From: Heliomicrobium gestii
GTDB taxonomy: Bacteria > Bacillota > Desulfitobacteriia > Heliobacteriales > Heliobacteriaceae
Direction: 5' to 3'
DNA: 64,000 bases
Assembly: GCF_009877435.1 (NCBI RefSeq)
Contig: NZ_WXEX01000005.1
Location: 62,001 to 126,000, forward strand
Part shown: positions 26,905 through 37,000 of the stretch, piece after piece
How positions within the stretch are numbered: position 1 is the first letter of the stretch
Layout: every line of letters begins with the position of its first letter
Translations under genes and position numbers: made by a program
Notes under the pieces: generated by a model
Seen by the model: only the letters and a program-made list of their open reading frames with translations
Database searches by the model: none
Told to the model about the DNA's origin: nothing

Positions 26905-27549
26905 TTATGGCGTGGGCGGCTGTTTCGGCGGCCGGCGCCATAAGGCGCGCAGGCGGCCGGAGAACCGTTGGCCCATGCCTGCCGTTCCTCGGCCCAAGCG
27001 GCGACGAAGGACTGCCGTTCGTTGTCCGAAAAACTGGCGGGATTGATTCGACATCCGCCCCAGGCGCGCCTTCCCATGACTCGCCGCTTTGCGCAAGGGC
27101 GTCCAGAGGCGGTCGCGGCTCCACCGGCGGCACCTGCCTCCCGTCAAATAGAGCCAGCGGAGCGCCCTTCGGCCGGAGCGGTAGAGCAAGATAAAAGGGA
27201 ACGTCACCAGGTACCCCAAGGTTTGCAGCAGATGGAGGATCAGTTCCAGCATGCCCTCCCAAAAGGCGCGAACCTCCTCGGTCATATAGCGGTAATAGAC
27301 AGCCAGTCCGCCGGCCAACCCGAGAAAAACGTAGAAGCGAACCTCCCCCCAGTGACCCCAGAGGAGCAGCAAGAAAAACAGCCCCGCGCCAATGATCCAC
27401 ATGAGCACATCGGCGACAGCGACCCACCACCTTCGCCGGCCCACCCGCACCAGCGTCCGGTACAGGTCAAAAGCCGTTCCAAGAACCAGACCGCCCACAG
27501 CCGACAAGACAAACCCGTAGACCTGTTGGACTACCGGCGTCACGGCCAT
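26905..27549 (-). CDS. yabQ: Spore cortex biosynthesis protein YabQ
   Basis: YabQ is a polytopic sporulation protein required for cortex formation. The 214 residues start with a family-like N-terminus (VQQVYGFVLSAVGGLVLGTAFDLYRTL) and hold about five hydrophobic segments in the first 140 residues. A long basic Arg-rich tail follows, which is less typical. The ATG at 27549 is very close to AGGGGGG, so the GTG two codons later may be used. It lies between yabP and divIC, the conserved order. Confidence 0.85.
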   Translation of the reverse strand: MAVTPVVQQVYGFVLSAVGGLVLGTAFDLYRTLVRVGRRRWWVAVADVLMWIIGAGLFFLLLLWGHWGEVRFYVFLGLAGGLAVYYRYMTEEVRAFWEGMLELILHLLQTLGYLVTFPFILLYRSGRRALRWLYLTGGRCRRWSRDRLWTPLRKAASHGKARLGRMSNQSRQFFGQRTAVLRRRLGRGTAGMGQRFSGRLRALWRRPPKQPPTP

Positions 27550-27569
27550 CCCCCCTTACCCCCTGGCGA

Positions 27570-27860
27570 CTAGCGCAACAGGCGCTCCAGCAGGTTCTTG
27601 CCCTTCTGCTTCAGATTCTGGGGAGACTGCTCCTCCACATATTGGACCGAGTCGATCCGGCCCTCCACCGACAAGATTTTATCATCCAGGTTCAGTTGCG
27701 TGATCTGCAACCCCTCGCCGCGCAACAGCAAGGGACCGCGCACCGTCGCCATGTAGATCTCCACCTCGTCAAAAGCGCCTACCTGGGTGACGCCGCGGAT
27801 GGTGATGCTCTTCCGGTCGGTGACGGCAAACCCGTGGGCTTTATCGCCATGAACATCCAT
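27570..27860 (-). CDS. yabP: Sporulation protein YabP
   Basis: YabP is a small mother-cell protein needed for spore cortex/coat morphogenesis together with YabQ. The 96 residues (MDVHGDKAHGFAVTDRKSI...) have the YabP/YqfC pattern of beta strands ending in a Gly-Glu-Gly-Leu turn and LNLDDKILSVEGRIDSVQY. I use the ATG at 27860, 8 bases after GGAGG; an in-frame start eight codons upstream is less likely. yabQ starts 20 bases downstream. Confidence 0.88.
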   Translation of the reverse strand: MDVHGDKAHGFAVTDRKSITIRGVTQVGAFDEVEIYMATVRGPLLLRGEGLQITQLNLDDKILSVEGRIDSVQYVEEQSPQNLKQKGKNLLERLLR

Positions 27861-27882
27861 AGGAAGTTCCTCCCTTTCCCCC

Positions 27883-27924
27883 AAAAATAAATACGCCTCC
27901 CCAACATGGTTATGTGGGCAGGCG
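27883..27924 (-). terminator. Terminator between rqcP and yabP
   Basis: Imperfect stem (CGCCT...CCAACAT paired with ATGTGGG...AGGCG) followed on the minus strand by TATTTATTTTT. It should separate housekeeping rqcP from the sporulation unit yabP-yabQ-divIC. Confidence 0.65.
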
Positions 27925-27959
27925 CATGATGTAGAACAACGGACAACCGGCAGGGCCGG

Positions 27960-28223
27960 TCAATCGCGGGAAAGGGCCTCCTCGGAGAGAAGGCGATAGA
28001 GTTCTTTCGCCTCGTCAACGCGCGCATTCTCCTTCACATCGACGATCTCCACCTCGATGCGTTTTTGCGGGAACTGCAACACCAGCCGATCGCCCGGCGA
28101 AACCTCCGTTCCCGCTTTGGCCGGCCGTCCATTGACGGTCACGCGGCCGCCATCGCAAACCTCTTTGGCCAAGGTGCGCCGTTTGATGATGCGCGATACT
28201 TTAAGGTATTTGTCGAGACGCAA
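27960..28223 (-). CDS. rqcP: RqcP-type S4-domain RNA-binding protein
   Basis: RqcP (YabO, Hsp15-like) binds stalled 50S subunits and assists C-terminal alanine tailing by RqcH. The 87 residues are an S4 fold: MRLDKYLKVSRIIKRRTLAKEVCDGGRVTVNG fits the alpha-L motif, followed by a short acidic C-terminal helix. It is the usual neighbour of mazG and hup. Confidence 0.9.
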   Translation of the reverse strand: MRLDKYLKVSRIIKRRTLAKEVCDGGRVTVNGRPAKAGTEVSPGDRLVLQFPQKRIEVEIVDVKENARVDEAKELYRLLSEEALSRD

Positions 28224-28240
28224 AGGAATCCCCCCAATAA

Positions 28241-28269
28241 TGAAAATCAGGTTCCCTGCGGAAACCTGA
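28241..28269 (-). terminator. Weak terminator after the HU gene
   Basis: A 7-bp stem (TCAGGTT/AACCTGA, 9-nt loop) with TTTTCATT downstream on the minus strand, 30 bases past the HU stop. Confidence 0.55.
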
Positions 28270-28300
28270 CTCCAACGCCTATGGTCTATCCTGGAAAAAC

Positions 28301-28576
28301 TTATGCTTCGACGGCGTCGCGCAGCGCTTTTCCCGCCTTGAAGGCTGGCGTTTTCGACGCCTCTATGGTAATGGTTTCGCCCGTTTGGGGGTTGCGACCG
28401 GTCCGCGCTTTCCGTTCGCGGATTTCGAAAGTCCCAAAACCAACCAACTGCACCTTGTCTCCCGCTTTCAAGGCCTCTTCCACCGCAGTGAAGAAGGCAT
28501 TGACGGCTTTTTCGGCATCCTTCTTGGTTAGTTGGGCCTTTTCGGCGACCGCACTCACCAATTCGGTCTTATTCAC
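28301..28576 (-). CDS. hup: HU-family DNA-binding protein
   Basis: HU is a dimeric histone-like protein that bends DNA. The 91-residue sequence is textbook: [29 protein letters not shown], then the beta-arm signature [22 protein letters not shown] with the intercalating proline, ending in [13 protein letters not shown]. It lies between mazG and rqcP, the common Firmicute position. Confidence 0.97.
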   Translation of the reverse strand: MNKTELVSAVAEKAQLTKKDAEKAVNAFFTAVEEALKAGDKVQLVGFGTFEIRERKARTGRNPQTGETITIEASKTPAFKAGKALRDAVEA

Positions 28577-28699
28577 CGTTACCCCTCCTAGTATTCATTG
28601 CTGTAAGCTAATTCGCTACGGACCCATCTTTTCCTTCCGGGTTGTTAATATTTTCGACTTTTTAAGCCAAAATATTCCTCGCTGACCAGTCTGGTTCGC

Positions 28700-30388
28700 T
28701 CAATCTCGCCCGTTTTCTCGCTCCCGTTGCTTCGCTTGCTCCCAGTAGACATCCAGTTCCTCGAGGGCGCAGCGGGCCATCTCCCGGCCGTCCCGGCGGC
28801 AGCAATCTTCGACAAAGCGGAAGCGGCCGATGAACTTGTCCACCGTCCGCTGCAGCGCCTCCTCGGGGTTCACCCGCAAAAAACGGCTCACATTGACGAC
28901 GGCAAAGAGCAGATCGCCCAATTCATCGCGAAGGCGGGAAGCGTCCCGGCTCGCCAGAACCGTGTCGAGGGGCGCATCGAGGCCGCACTCGGCCCCAGGG
29001 TATCCGGCCGCCTCCAACAGTTCCCCCCACTCTTCGCGCACCTTGGCCAGGGGCCCCTTTTCGTCGGGCCAGTCAAAGCCGAACTGGGCGGCCTTTTTTT
29101 GCACCTTTTCTGCGCGCAGCAGCGACGGCATGGCCGTCGATACCCGGTCAATCCCGGAGGGGCTCCCGGCGGGCTTGTCCCCTTTTTCCTTGGCCTTGAT
29201 CGCCTCCCAGTTGACCAAGACCTCATCGGCGTTGGCCACCTTCGTGTCAGCAAAGACATGGGGGTGACGGCGGATCATTTTTTCGGTGATCGTCTCGACG
29301 ATCTCACCGATCCGGAATCGCCCTTCCCCTTCGGCGATCAGGCCGTGGAAGACGACCTGCAAGAGCACATCGCCCAGTTCCTCTTTTAGCTTGCTGTCGT
29401 CGTCGAGGTCGATGGCCTCCAGCACCTCATAGGCCTCTTCCAGCAGATAGGGCTTCAGACTCTGGTGGGTCTGCTCGCGATCCCAGGGACAGCCCTCGGG
29501 CGCCAGGAGCCGCCCCATCACCTCGACGAGCGGATCGAGGGCATATTGATCAGGGTTCTCGATTGCTCCCGCTCGCTCCCGCCGATCGACAGTCTCCCCG
29601 CTCTCCCCTGTCTCCGACATCGCCGCCGGCTGCGCCCCTGCCGGCAGGGGGGGCACATAGACACTGGTGAGGTGATCGACCCAGTCCAGTCGATCCAGTT
29701 CATAGAGAGGGATCTCGGCGATTCGCTCCTCTCCGGCGACTCCGGCGGCGCGGATCACCGTGATGGGGTGTTCATCGCCGTAGACGTCCATCAGGGTGAG
29801 CTTTACATCGGAGGCGACCCGCTGCGCATAGACCTGGGTGATCACCGTTCCCCGCCGGCGATCGAGGTCTTCCGGCGCGAGGTCCAATCCGTCCAACACG
29901 GTCAATCCCCGCGCCGGATCGAATCCCAGGGCCGTGTACAAGGCTTCGAGAAAGCTGACACCCGGGATGACCGCAACAGGCCAGCCGCGCCGCCGCGCCT
30001 CATCGAGCAAGAGGGCCACCGCCTTTTCACCGACCCGGGGATGGCCGGGAACGGCGAAGGTGATCGGCCCCAATTCAGCCGCTTCGATCAACCGGCGGGC
30101 GATCTCCCGGTAGAGATCGTCAAAGGAATCAGCCGATTCATAGAGGGAGTCGAAGGTCGCAAAAGCAAACCCCGATTCCATGAGATAGGGCACCGTCGGA
30201 TGGATGGCGGTGCGCAGAAAAAGCCGGTCGGCCTGGCGCAACGCCTCCCATCCGGCCCGCGTCAGGTGTCCTGGATCGCCTGCGCCGAGGCCCACGACGG
30301 TGATCGCCGGTTGATTCAACGCTGTTCTTTTTTCTACCTGCATCATCTTATCTTCTTCCCCTGTAGCCTTTCTATCTTGCATGGTCAT
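28700..30388 (-). CDS. mazG: Tetrapyrrole methylase-MazG fusion (YabN type)
   Basis: A two-domain fusion of 562 residues. Residues 25-265 resemble SAM-dependent tetrapyrrole (CobA/CysG-like) methylases, with ITVVGLGAGDPGHLT and FAVPGHPRVGEKA. Residues 300-555 are a MazG nucleoside triphosphate pyrophosphohydrolase with ECPWDREQTHQSL-like and EEAYEVLEAID motifs. The methylase part has no proven substrate in the family. It sits between spoVB and hup as in Bacillus. The extreme N-terminus is uncertain, since several ATGs lie within 16 codons. Confidence 0.9.
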   Translation of the reverse strand: MTMQDRKATGEEDKMMQVEKRTALNQPAITVVGLGAGDPGHLTRAGWEALRQADRLFLRTAIHPTVPYLMESGFAFATFDSLYESADSFDDLYREIARRLIEAAELGPITFAVPGHPRVGEKAVALLLDEARRRGWPVAVIPGVSFLEALYTALGFDPARGLTVLDGLDLAPEDLDRRRGTVITQVYAQRVASDVKLTLMDVYGDEHPITVIRAAGVAGEERIAEIPLYELDRLDWVDHLTSVYVPPLPAGAQPAAMSETGESGETVDRRERAGAIENPDQYALDPLVEVMGRLLAPEGCPWDREQTHQSLKPYLLEEAYEVLEAIDLDDDSKLKEELGDVLLQVVFHGLIAEGEGRFRIGEIVETITEKMIRRHPHVFADTKVANADEVLVNWEAIKAKEKGDKPAGSPSGIDRVSTAMPSLLRAEKVQKKAAQFGFDWPDEKGPLAKVREEWGELLEAAGYPGAECGLDAPLDTVLASRDASRLRDELGDLLFAVVNVSRFLRVNPEEALQRTVDKFIGRFRFVEDCCRRDGREMARCALEELDVYWEQAKQRERENGRD

Positions 30389-30440
30389 CTCTTCTGCATC
30401 CTTTTCTCGTTTCCCGGCAGGCTTTCCTCTCCCAAGGCGC

Positions 30441-32123
30441 TTAGGCGCCCCAAAAACGGCGATGCCAGGCGGCCAAGGGGGGGCCCACGCGCGGCAGCAG
30501 GGCCAGATCGCGTTCCTGGATGCCGCCGATGGCCAGCAGGGTCAGCCCATAGACCAACCCGGCCGACGCCACAGAAAGGGCCAGGCCGGCCCATTCGCCG
30601 GCCAGCGAGGCCAGGAAAGGCGCGCCGGAAATGGCATAACCCGCCATCATTGTAGCAGCGAGGGCCGGTTTGAGCAAGGCGGCCCCCCAGGGAAAGGCAA
30701 AACCGCCGCGCCAGCCGATATAGGCCAACACCAGCAGGGCCGACAGCAGAAAGGCGCCATTCGATCCCATTGCCGCGCCGATCAGGCCCCAGCGGGGGAG
30801 CAAAAAGAGGTTGCCGGCGACCTTCAAGGCGGCGCCCAGGGCGAGGGCCAGCACCGGAAAGGCGGTCCGCCCCATTCCCTGCAAGGCCGCCGATGCCACT
30901 TGATAAAACGCCGTGGGGATGATCGTCGGCGCCAGCCAGAAGAGCGGCTCGGCGGCGCCGGGCGCGTGAAAGAGCAGGTCGCAGATCGGCCCGGCCAAGG
31001 CGGCCATGCCAAAAGCCGCCGGCCAGGCGAGCAAGCCTGACAGGCGCAAGGCAGACCGGTATCGTTCCGCCGCCGCCAGACCATGGCCCCCCTTCCAGGC
31101 GCTGGCAATCGCCGGAACCAGGCTGGCGCTGACGGCGCCGGTGACAATGATGGGGAACCCGACCAGGGCGTTCGCCATCCCGGAAAACTCTCCGAACAAG
31201 GACGCCGCCTGGGAAGCGGAAAAACCGGCCGCCTGCAACCCTCGCGGGATCAACGCCGCATCGACCGTCTGCATGAGGGGGATGACCAGCCCGCCGAGGG
31301 AAATGGGCAACGATAAGACCAAGAGGGATTTCCACATGGCCACCCAATCGGCGCGACCTCCGCGGCCGCCCGCCAACGGACCGCCCATCGGACTGTCGAG
31401 TCGGCTCCTGCGCCCGGCCATGGCAGCTGCTGTTTCCGCCTGCCCCGCCCCGTAGGCACCACTATGTATCCTTCGACGCCAGTGATAAAAAAAAAGCCAC
31501 AAGACAGCCAGACCCGCCATGCCGCCGGCGACGGCGCCCGAGGTGGCCCCGGCAGCGCCCACGTCGATGCCGTAACGGACCAATACCCCGCTGACGGCGA
31601 GGATGGTCGCCACACGCACGATCTGTTCCGCCACCTGGGACAGGGCCGTCGGCGCCATCTGCTGGTAGCCCTGAAAAAAACCGCGAAAGGCGGCCATCAG
31701 GGCGGTCAGCAGCACAGCCGGCGCAATCGCCCAGAGCGAGTAGAGGGTCCGGTCATCTCTCAACACCACATGGGCGATCGTCTCGGCAAAGCGGAGCAAG
31801 AGAAAGGTGGCGCCGCAGCCCAAGATGAGCAGAAGCCAGAAAGAGGCGAGAAAAAAACGGTAGGCGGCCGGGTGATCGCCCCGGCTGGCCCGTTCCGCCA
31901 CCAGCACGGAGATGGCGACCGGCAGGCCGGCTGTGGCCAGGCTCAGGGCCACCGTGTAGACGGGATACACCATCTGGTACAACCCGACCCCTTCCGATCC
32001 GAGGATCCGGGCCAGGGGGATGCGGTAAAAGGCGCCGAGAAACTTGCTGACGATCCCAGCGCCCGTCAACCAGAGGGCTCCGGTAAGCAACCGCTGTCCG
32101 CCCGACGTCCACCACGTCGTCAT
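30441..32123 (-). CDS. SpoVB-like MATE/MVF flippase
   Basis: Polysaccharide-transporter-family membrane protein of 560 residues and about 14 helices, related to SpoVB, YabM and MurJ. The N-terminal LTGALWLTGAGIVSKFLGAFYRIPLARILG is the family signature. The central loop around residues 225-245 is Gly/Arg-rich. Position between spoVT and mazG corresponds to yabM of Bacillus subtilis. Lipid II or another lipid-linked sugar is the expected cargo; the exact one is not visible. Confidence 0.87.
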   Translation of the reverse strand: MTTWWTSGGQRLLTGALWLTGAGIVSKFLGAFYRIPLARILGSEGVGLYQMVYPVYTVALSLATAGLPVAISVLVAERASRGDHPAAYRFFLASFWLLLILGCGATFLLLRFAETIAHVVLRDDRTLYSLWAIAPAVLLTALMAAFRGFFQGYQQMAPTALSQVAEQIVRVATILAVSGVLVRYGIDVGAAGATSGAVAGGMAGLAVLWLFFYHWRRRIHSGAYGAGQAETAAAMAGRRSRLDSPMGGPLAGGRGGRADWVAMWKSLLVLSLPISLGGLVIPLMQTVDAALIPRGLQAAGFSASQAASLFGEFSGMANALVGFPIIVTGAVSASLVPAIASAWKGGHGLAAAERYRSALRLSGLLAWPAAFGMAALAGPICDLLFHAPGAAEPLFWLAPTIIPTAFYQVASAALQGMGRTAFPVLALALGAALKVAGNLFLLPRWGLIGAAMGSNGAFLLSALLVLAYIGWRGGFAFPWGAALLKPALAATMMAGYAISGAPFLASLAGEWAGLALSVASAGLVYGLTLLAIGGIQERDLALLPRVGPPLAAWHRRFWGA

Positions 32124-32144
32124 GCGCCACCCTCCAAGCGCGAC

Positions 32145-32170
32145 AAAGCATAACCGAACGGTTATGCTTT
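32145..32170 (-). terminator. Hairpin after spoVT
   Basis: A perfect 11-bp stem (AAAGCATAACC, 4-nt loop) 8 bases past the spoVT stop. The T-run is only three bases, so it may act as a weak terminator or an operator for the flippase gene. Confidence 0.5.
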
Positions 32171-32177
32171 GGTAGTA

Positions 32178-32741
32178 TCATTGTTCCATCTGTTTCGCGA
32201 GGAAACCGGCAGCCGTTTCCGCCAGTTTGATCTCCATGTCACCCATTTTGACATTCGGATCCTTGGATGCCAGAATAACGGCGCCGATGGGATCTCCCTC
32301 GGCAATGATCGGCGCTATAACTTCTGCTGAAAACTTACAATCAACTTCCTCTTCCGTCGACGGGCAACCTTTGCAATGGCTGTGCTCGCCCGGTTTCTGA
32401 ATCAAAATGGCCTTCCGCTCTTCCATCACCCGTTCAACAGCGGGGCCGATCGGCTTGCCCAAAAACTCTTTCTTCGGGGCTCCTGCTACGGCGATGATAT
32501 TGTCCCGGTCAGCGATACAGGCGATATGACCCGTGGCCTCGCTCAAGGAGTCCGCATATTCCTTTGCAAAATCCCCTAATTCGCCGATGGGCGAATATTT
32601 CTTTAGGATGACCTCCCCTTCGCGATCCACAAAGATCTCGAGGGGATCTCCTTCCCGAATGCGCAGCGTTCTCCGGATCTCCTTGGGGATCACCACGCGT
32701 CCGAGATCATCGATTCGCCGTACGATGCCCGTTGCTTTCAT
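32178..32741 (-). CDS. spoVT: Stage V sporulation regulator SpoVT
   Basis: SpoVT is a forespore regulator acting on sigma-G genes. The 187 residues comprise an AbrB-type swapped-hairpin DNA-binding domain (MKATGIVRRIDDLGRVVIPKE...EGDPLEIFVDREGEVILKK) and a C-terminal GAF-like domain from about residue 55. The linker contains HSHCKGCPSTEEEVDC, a Cys/His-rich patch. It lies between prsA and the flippase gene. Confidence 0.95.
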   Translation of the reverse strand: MKATGIVRRIDDLGRVVIPKEIRRTLRIREGDPLEIFVDREGEVILKKYSPIGELGDFAKEYADSLSEATGHIACIADRDNIIAVAGAPKKEFLGKPIGPAVERVMEERKAILIQKPGEHSHCKGCPSTEEEVDCKFSAEVIAPIIAEGDPIGAVILASKDPNVKMGDMEIKLAETAAGFLAKQMEQ

Positions 32742-32842
32742 CCCTTCACCATCCCTCCTTTGTGGGCCGTGACTTTCGGGGTTCTGGTTCAGTGATAGTA
32801 TATATCCGACGAGAAGGGGTTATTCATTTTTTTCCATCCATT

Positions 32843-32879
32843 GAAAAAAGCAATCCCCGAACCAGCGGCGGTCCGGGGA
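32843..32879 (-). terminator. Terminator after prsA
   Basis: A bulged GC-rich stem (TCCCCG..ACC paired with GGT.CGGGGA) followed on the minus strand by TTGCTTTTTTC, 36 bases past the prsA stop. Confidence 0.7.
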
Positions 32880-32914
32880 CGTGTGAAGACAAGGTCTATT
32901 TTCTATGGGAGGGG

Positions 32915-33946
32915 TTATTTCCCAGGCTGGGCGTTGCCGGCGGGGGCGGGCGACGGGGCCGGAGCGGACCCTTGCGGCGCCTGGCCCTGCCCCTGCGGGG
33001 CCTGCGGCGTCGCCGGCGCTTCGGGGAGTTTCCGCTCGATCTTGGCATTCGCCTTCACATCGGCAAACCAGGACTCAAAGCGCTCCTGTTTGCGATCGGC
33101 GCCCAGATCGACACGGATCTGATCCTTCACCTCGTCAAAGGTCTGTTGCCGGGCTTCCTTGGTGTCGTCGACGCGGATCACATGGTAGCCGAAGTTGCTC
33201 TTGACGGGGGTCTTGGAAATCTCGCCTTTTTTCATGGCAAAGGCGGCGTCAGAAAACTCCTTAACCATGTCTTCGGCCGAGAAGTATCCCAAGTCGCCTT
33301 TGTTCTGGGCCGCGCTCGGGTCGATCGACTTCTGGGCCGCCAACTGGCCGAAGTCAGCGCCTTTGCCCAGCTCGGCGATGACGGCTTTCGCATCCTCCTC
33401 GGTCTTCAGGAGGATGTGGGCGGCCTTGACCTGCCGGTTCTGCTTGAATTTGACGGGGTTGTCCTGGTAATACTTCGCCACATCGGCGTCAGAAACCTGA
33501 ATGTCGGCGGTGATGGCGTCATAGAGCCCGTTAAAGACGAGGCGGGAGCGAACGAGGTCGCGCAGTTCCGCCTCAGTCAACTGATACTTCTTCAGGGCTT
33601 CTTGGTATTCGGCGTCAGAGGGAAATTGCTTTTTCTCGTTGGCCAGTTCGGCCTCCACCTGAGAATCGGACACGTCGACGTTCCGTTTCTTCGCTTCCTG
33701 CAGGAACAGCTTTTCATCGATCATGCGATCCAGTTCCTGCCGTTCCAGGCTGGCGAGCATCTCTTTGTTGTTGGCGCCGCCGGCTTGGGCGAGTTCGTCC
33801 TTGTACCGGTTGATGCGCTTGTCCAGATCGGCCCGGGAGATCGTCTCCCCGTTCACCGAGGCCACCACGTTGCCGCCGCATCCGGCCACCGACAACACCA
33901 GGGCGCCCAACAGCGCAAGGGCGATCGTTTTCATTATCTTATTCAA
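32915..33946 (-). CDS. prsA: Peptidyl-prolyl isomerase lipoprotein (PrsA type)
   Basis: PrsA-type foldases act outside the membrane on secreted proteins. A lipobox (SVAGC) ends a signal peptide, residues 60-170 form a SurA/trigger-like helical domain, and a parvulin domain follows (KAAHILLKTEEDAK...GYFSAEDMVKEF...NFGYHVIRVDD). The tail is Pro/Ala/Gln-rich. The TTG at 33946 has GGAGG about 10 bases upstream; the ATG four codons later is too far from it. It is 100 bases downstream of mfd. Confidence 0.9.
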   Translation of the reverse strand: MNKIMKTIALALLGALVLSVAGCGGNVVASVNGETISRADLDKRINRYKDELAQAGGANNKEMLASLERQELDRMIDEKLFLQEAKKRNVDVSDSQVEAELANEKKQFPSDAEYQEALKKYQLTEAELRDLVRSRLVFNGLYDAITADIQVSDADVAKYYQDNPVKFKQNRQVKAAHILLKTEEDAKAVIAELGKGADFGQLAAQKSIDPSAAQNKGDLGYFSAEDMVKEFSDAAFAMKKGEISKTPVKSNFGYHVIRVDDTKEARQQTFDEVKDQIRVDLGADRKQERFESWFADVKANAKIERKLPEAPATPQAPQGQGQAPQGSAPAPSPAPAGNAQPGK

Positions 33947-34046
33947 AATGTCACGGCCTCCTATGATCATCTACGCCGATTATACCACCGCTTCTCCCCC
34001 CGGAGCAAGCCGAGGGGGCACCCGATCATTCCCAGGCATTTACCGC

Positions 34047-37000
34047 CTATTTGCGCGCCATGGGCGGCCATTTGGCAGGCTGGGCGCCTCGACCGGCGCC
34101 AACGCCGGCGCTGGCGCCGATGCTGTTGACAGTAGCCTTCCCATCAACGACGCCGTTCCCAACGGCCGCTCCGTCCGCTTCCTGGCCGCCGCCGGCGATG
34201 GTCGCCAGGGAGTGATCGAGGAGGCGGAGCAGTTCTCTCGACTTCAGGCGGCCCGGTTTGATCCGGATCTCAAAGCCCCCTGCAGCGGAAAAATTGACCT
34301 TGCGGCCCAGTTGCTGGACAAGGGCGGAAATCGCCTTGGCCTCCACCTTGGCATGGGGGAAGAAGCGGATGCGCAGTTCCTCTTTTTCCTGCTGCACCGC
34401 CGAGACGCCGGCCTGTAGGCCATAGGCCTTGATCCGGCTGAGCCGCACGAGGTTCTCCACCGGTTCGGGAAGATCGCCGAAGCGATCGACCATCTCCTCT
34501 TCCAGCGCCTCCACCTGATCGACGGCCCGCGCCGCCAAAAGCCGTTTGTAGAACTGAACCTTGGCCGATGAATCGGCCATGTACCCATCGGGGATGAAGG
34601 CGTCGACCTGAATCTCCACAAGGGTCTCCGGCGCCTCCTCGGGCTTGGCGCCTTTCAACTCCTGGATGGCTTCCTCCAAGAGGCGGCAGTAGAGGTCAAA
34701 ACCGACCGAGGCCATCTGGCCGTGCTGCTCGGGACCGAGCAGGTTGCCGACGCCCCGGATCTCCAGGTCGCGCATGGCGATCTTGAAGCCGGAACCCAGT
34801 TCGGTGAACTCCCGGATGGCATGGAGGCGTTTCTCGGCCACCTCGGTGAGCACCTTGTCCTTGCGATAGGTGAAAAAGGCGTAAGCCAGCCGGTTGGAAC
34901 GGCCGACGCGCCCGCGGAGCTGGTACAACTGGGACAGGCCCATCAGATCGGCGCCGTCGACGATCAGCGTGTTGACGTTGGGGATATCGAGACCGGTCTC
35001 GATGATCGTCGTGCAGACGAGGATGTCATACTCGCCCTCCAAGAAGTCGAGCATGACCTGTTCCAGTTGATCCTCCCGCATTTTGCCATGGGCGACGACG
35101 ATGCGGGCGTCCGGCACGAGGACCGTCAGATCGCGGGCGATGCGATCGAGATCCTCAATCCGGTTGCGCACATAATAGACCTGGCCGCCCCGGTTCAATT
35201 CGCGGCGCACGGCCTCGCGGATCAGCTCGGGGTTGTATTCGACGACATAGGTCTGCACGGGGTAGCGGTCTTCCGGCGGCGTCTCAATGATCGACATGTC
35301 CCGCAACCCCACCAGGGACATGTGCAGCGTCCGCGGGATGGGCGTCGCCGACAAGGTCAGCACATCCACATTTTCTTTCAGGTGCTTGATCTTCTCCTTG
35401 TGGGCGACGCCGAAGCGCTGTTCCTCGTCGATGATCAACAAACCCAGGTCCTTGAAGGCCACGTCGTTGGAGACGAGGCGGTGGGTGCCGATGACGATGT
35501 CCACCTCGCCCGATTTGAGGCCTTCCAGAGAGACCTTCTGTTCCTTGGCCGAACGGAAGCGGGAGAGGACTTCGACCCGGACAGGGTAGCCGCTGAACCG
35601 CTCGCGGAAGGTGTTGTAATGCTGTTGGGCCAGGATGGTCGTCGGGACGAGGATGGCCACCTGTTTTCCGTCCTGGACGGCCTTGAAAGCGGCCCGGATG
35701 GCCACCTCGGTCTTGCCGTAGCCCACGTCGCCGCAGAGCAGGCGATCCATGGCCTTGGCCTTTTCCATATCTTCCTTGACCTCGGCGATGGAACGGACCT
35801 GATCGGGCGTTTCCTCGTAGGGGAAGGATTCTTCGAACTCCTTCTGCCAGAGCGTGTCGGCCGTGTAGGCGAAGCCGGGCTTGCTCTCCCGGGCGGCGTA
35901 GAGCTTGAGCAGATCGCCGGCCAGTTCGCGGACCGATTCCTTGACTTTCTGCTTGACCTTCTGCCATTCGTTGCCGCCCAGCCGGTAGAGCTTGGGGGCG
36001 ACCCCTTCCGTGCCGACATACTTCTGGATCAGGTGGACCTGATCGGTGGGCACATAGAGGCGATCCTCGCCGGCGTAGCGGATCACCAGGTAATCCTTCT
36101 GGAAGCCGCCGACGAGCAGCTTTTCAACGCCCATGTAGCGGCCGATGCCGTGGTTGACATGGACCACATAGTCGCCGAGGGCAAGGTCGACGAAGGTCTC
36201 GATCTTCTGACCATCCCGCGCCGACTTGCGCGGCTTGCGCGGTCGTTTCTCGCGGCCGAAGATCTCAAAGTCGGTGATCAGGGCCACCCGGGCCTGCGCC
36301 CACTCAAAGCCGGCTTCCAACTGGCCCACGCCGACGGTCACCGTGCCGGGATGCAGTTCCGCATCGACACCCGGCGCCGCCTGGGCCTCGACGCCATAAT
36401 CGCGCAAGGCGTCCCGGATGCGGTCGCGCCGGACCATGGAAGCCGCCAGGATCAAAACGGCGATCTTGCGCTTTTTATAGGCTTTCAACTCGTCGGCCAG
36501 CGTGTCGAGTTTGCCCAGGAAGGGGTGCATATGCTGGGCGCTGAACTGGATCGTGTCCTCGACGCTGACGCGCTCGATCTTTTTGGCCAACAGGGCCAGG
36601 TGAATCACCGTATGGCCCGCCATGTCACTCATGAGATCGCTGTAGTGGACATAGACGTTGCGTTGCGACGGCAAGACGCTGCCCGCCTCGAGCAGGTGAA
36701 CGAAGGTCTCCGAAATCTCCTGCTCCTTCGCCTCAGCCGACTCCTTCAGCCGTGTCGGCTCGTCCCAAAAGACGATCGTCTCCGGGTGCAGGTAGCCGAG
36801 CAGGGTCACCTGATCCGGGTAAAAGAAGTGTTGAAACTGCTCCAACCCTTCCACCCAGATGCCCTCATCGAGTTGTTCCAGATAGCCGTCGACCTTGCCT
36901 TGCAGCCGTGACGCCGCCTCCTGGCAATCCGATTTGAGCAGCCGTTCCCGCGCCGTCGCCGCTTCCTTCTCCAGGGATCGCCGGCCTTGTTCCATCGTTT

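Noticed and set aside
34722-36911. A 729-codon plus-strand frame opposite mfd
   Set aside because: Antisense shadow of a highly conserved gene; sequence is low in hydrophobic periodicity and matches nothing.
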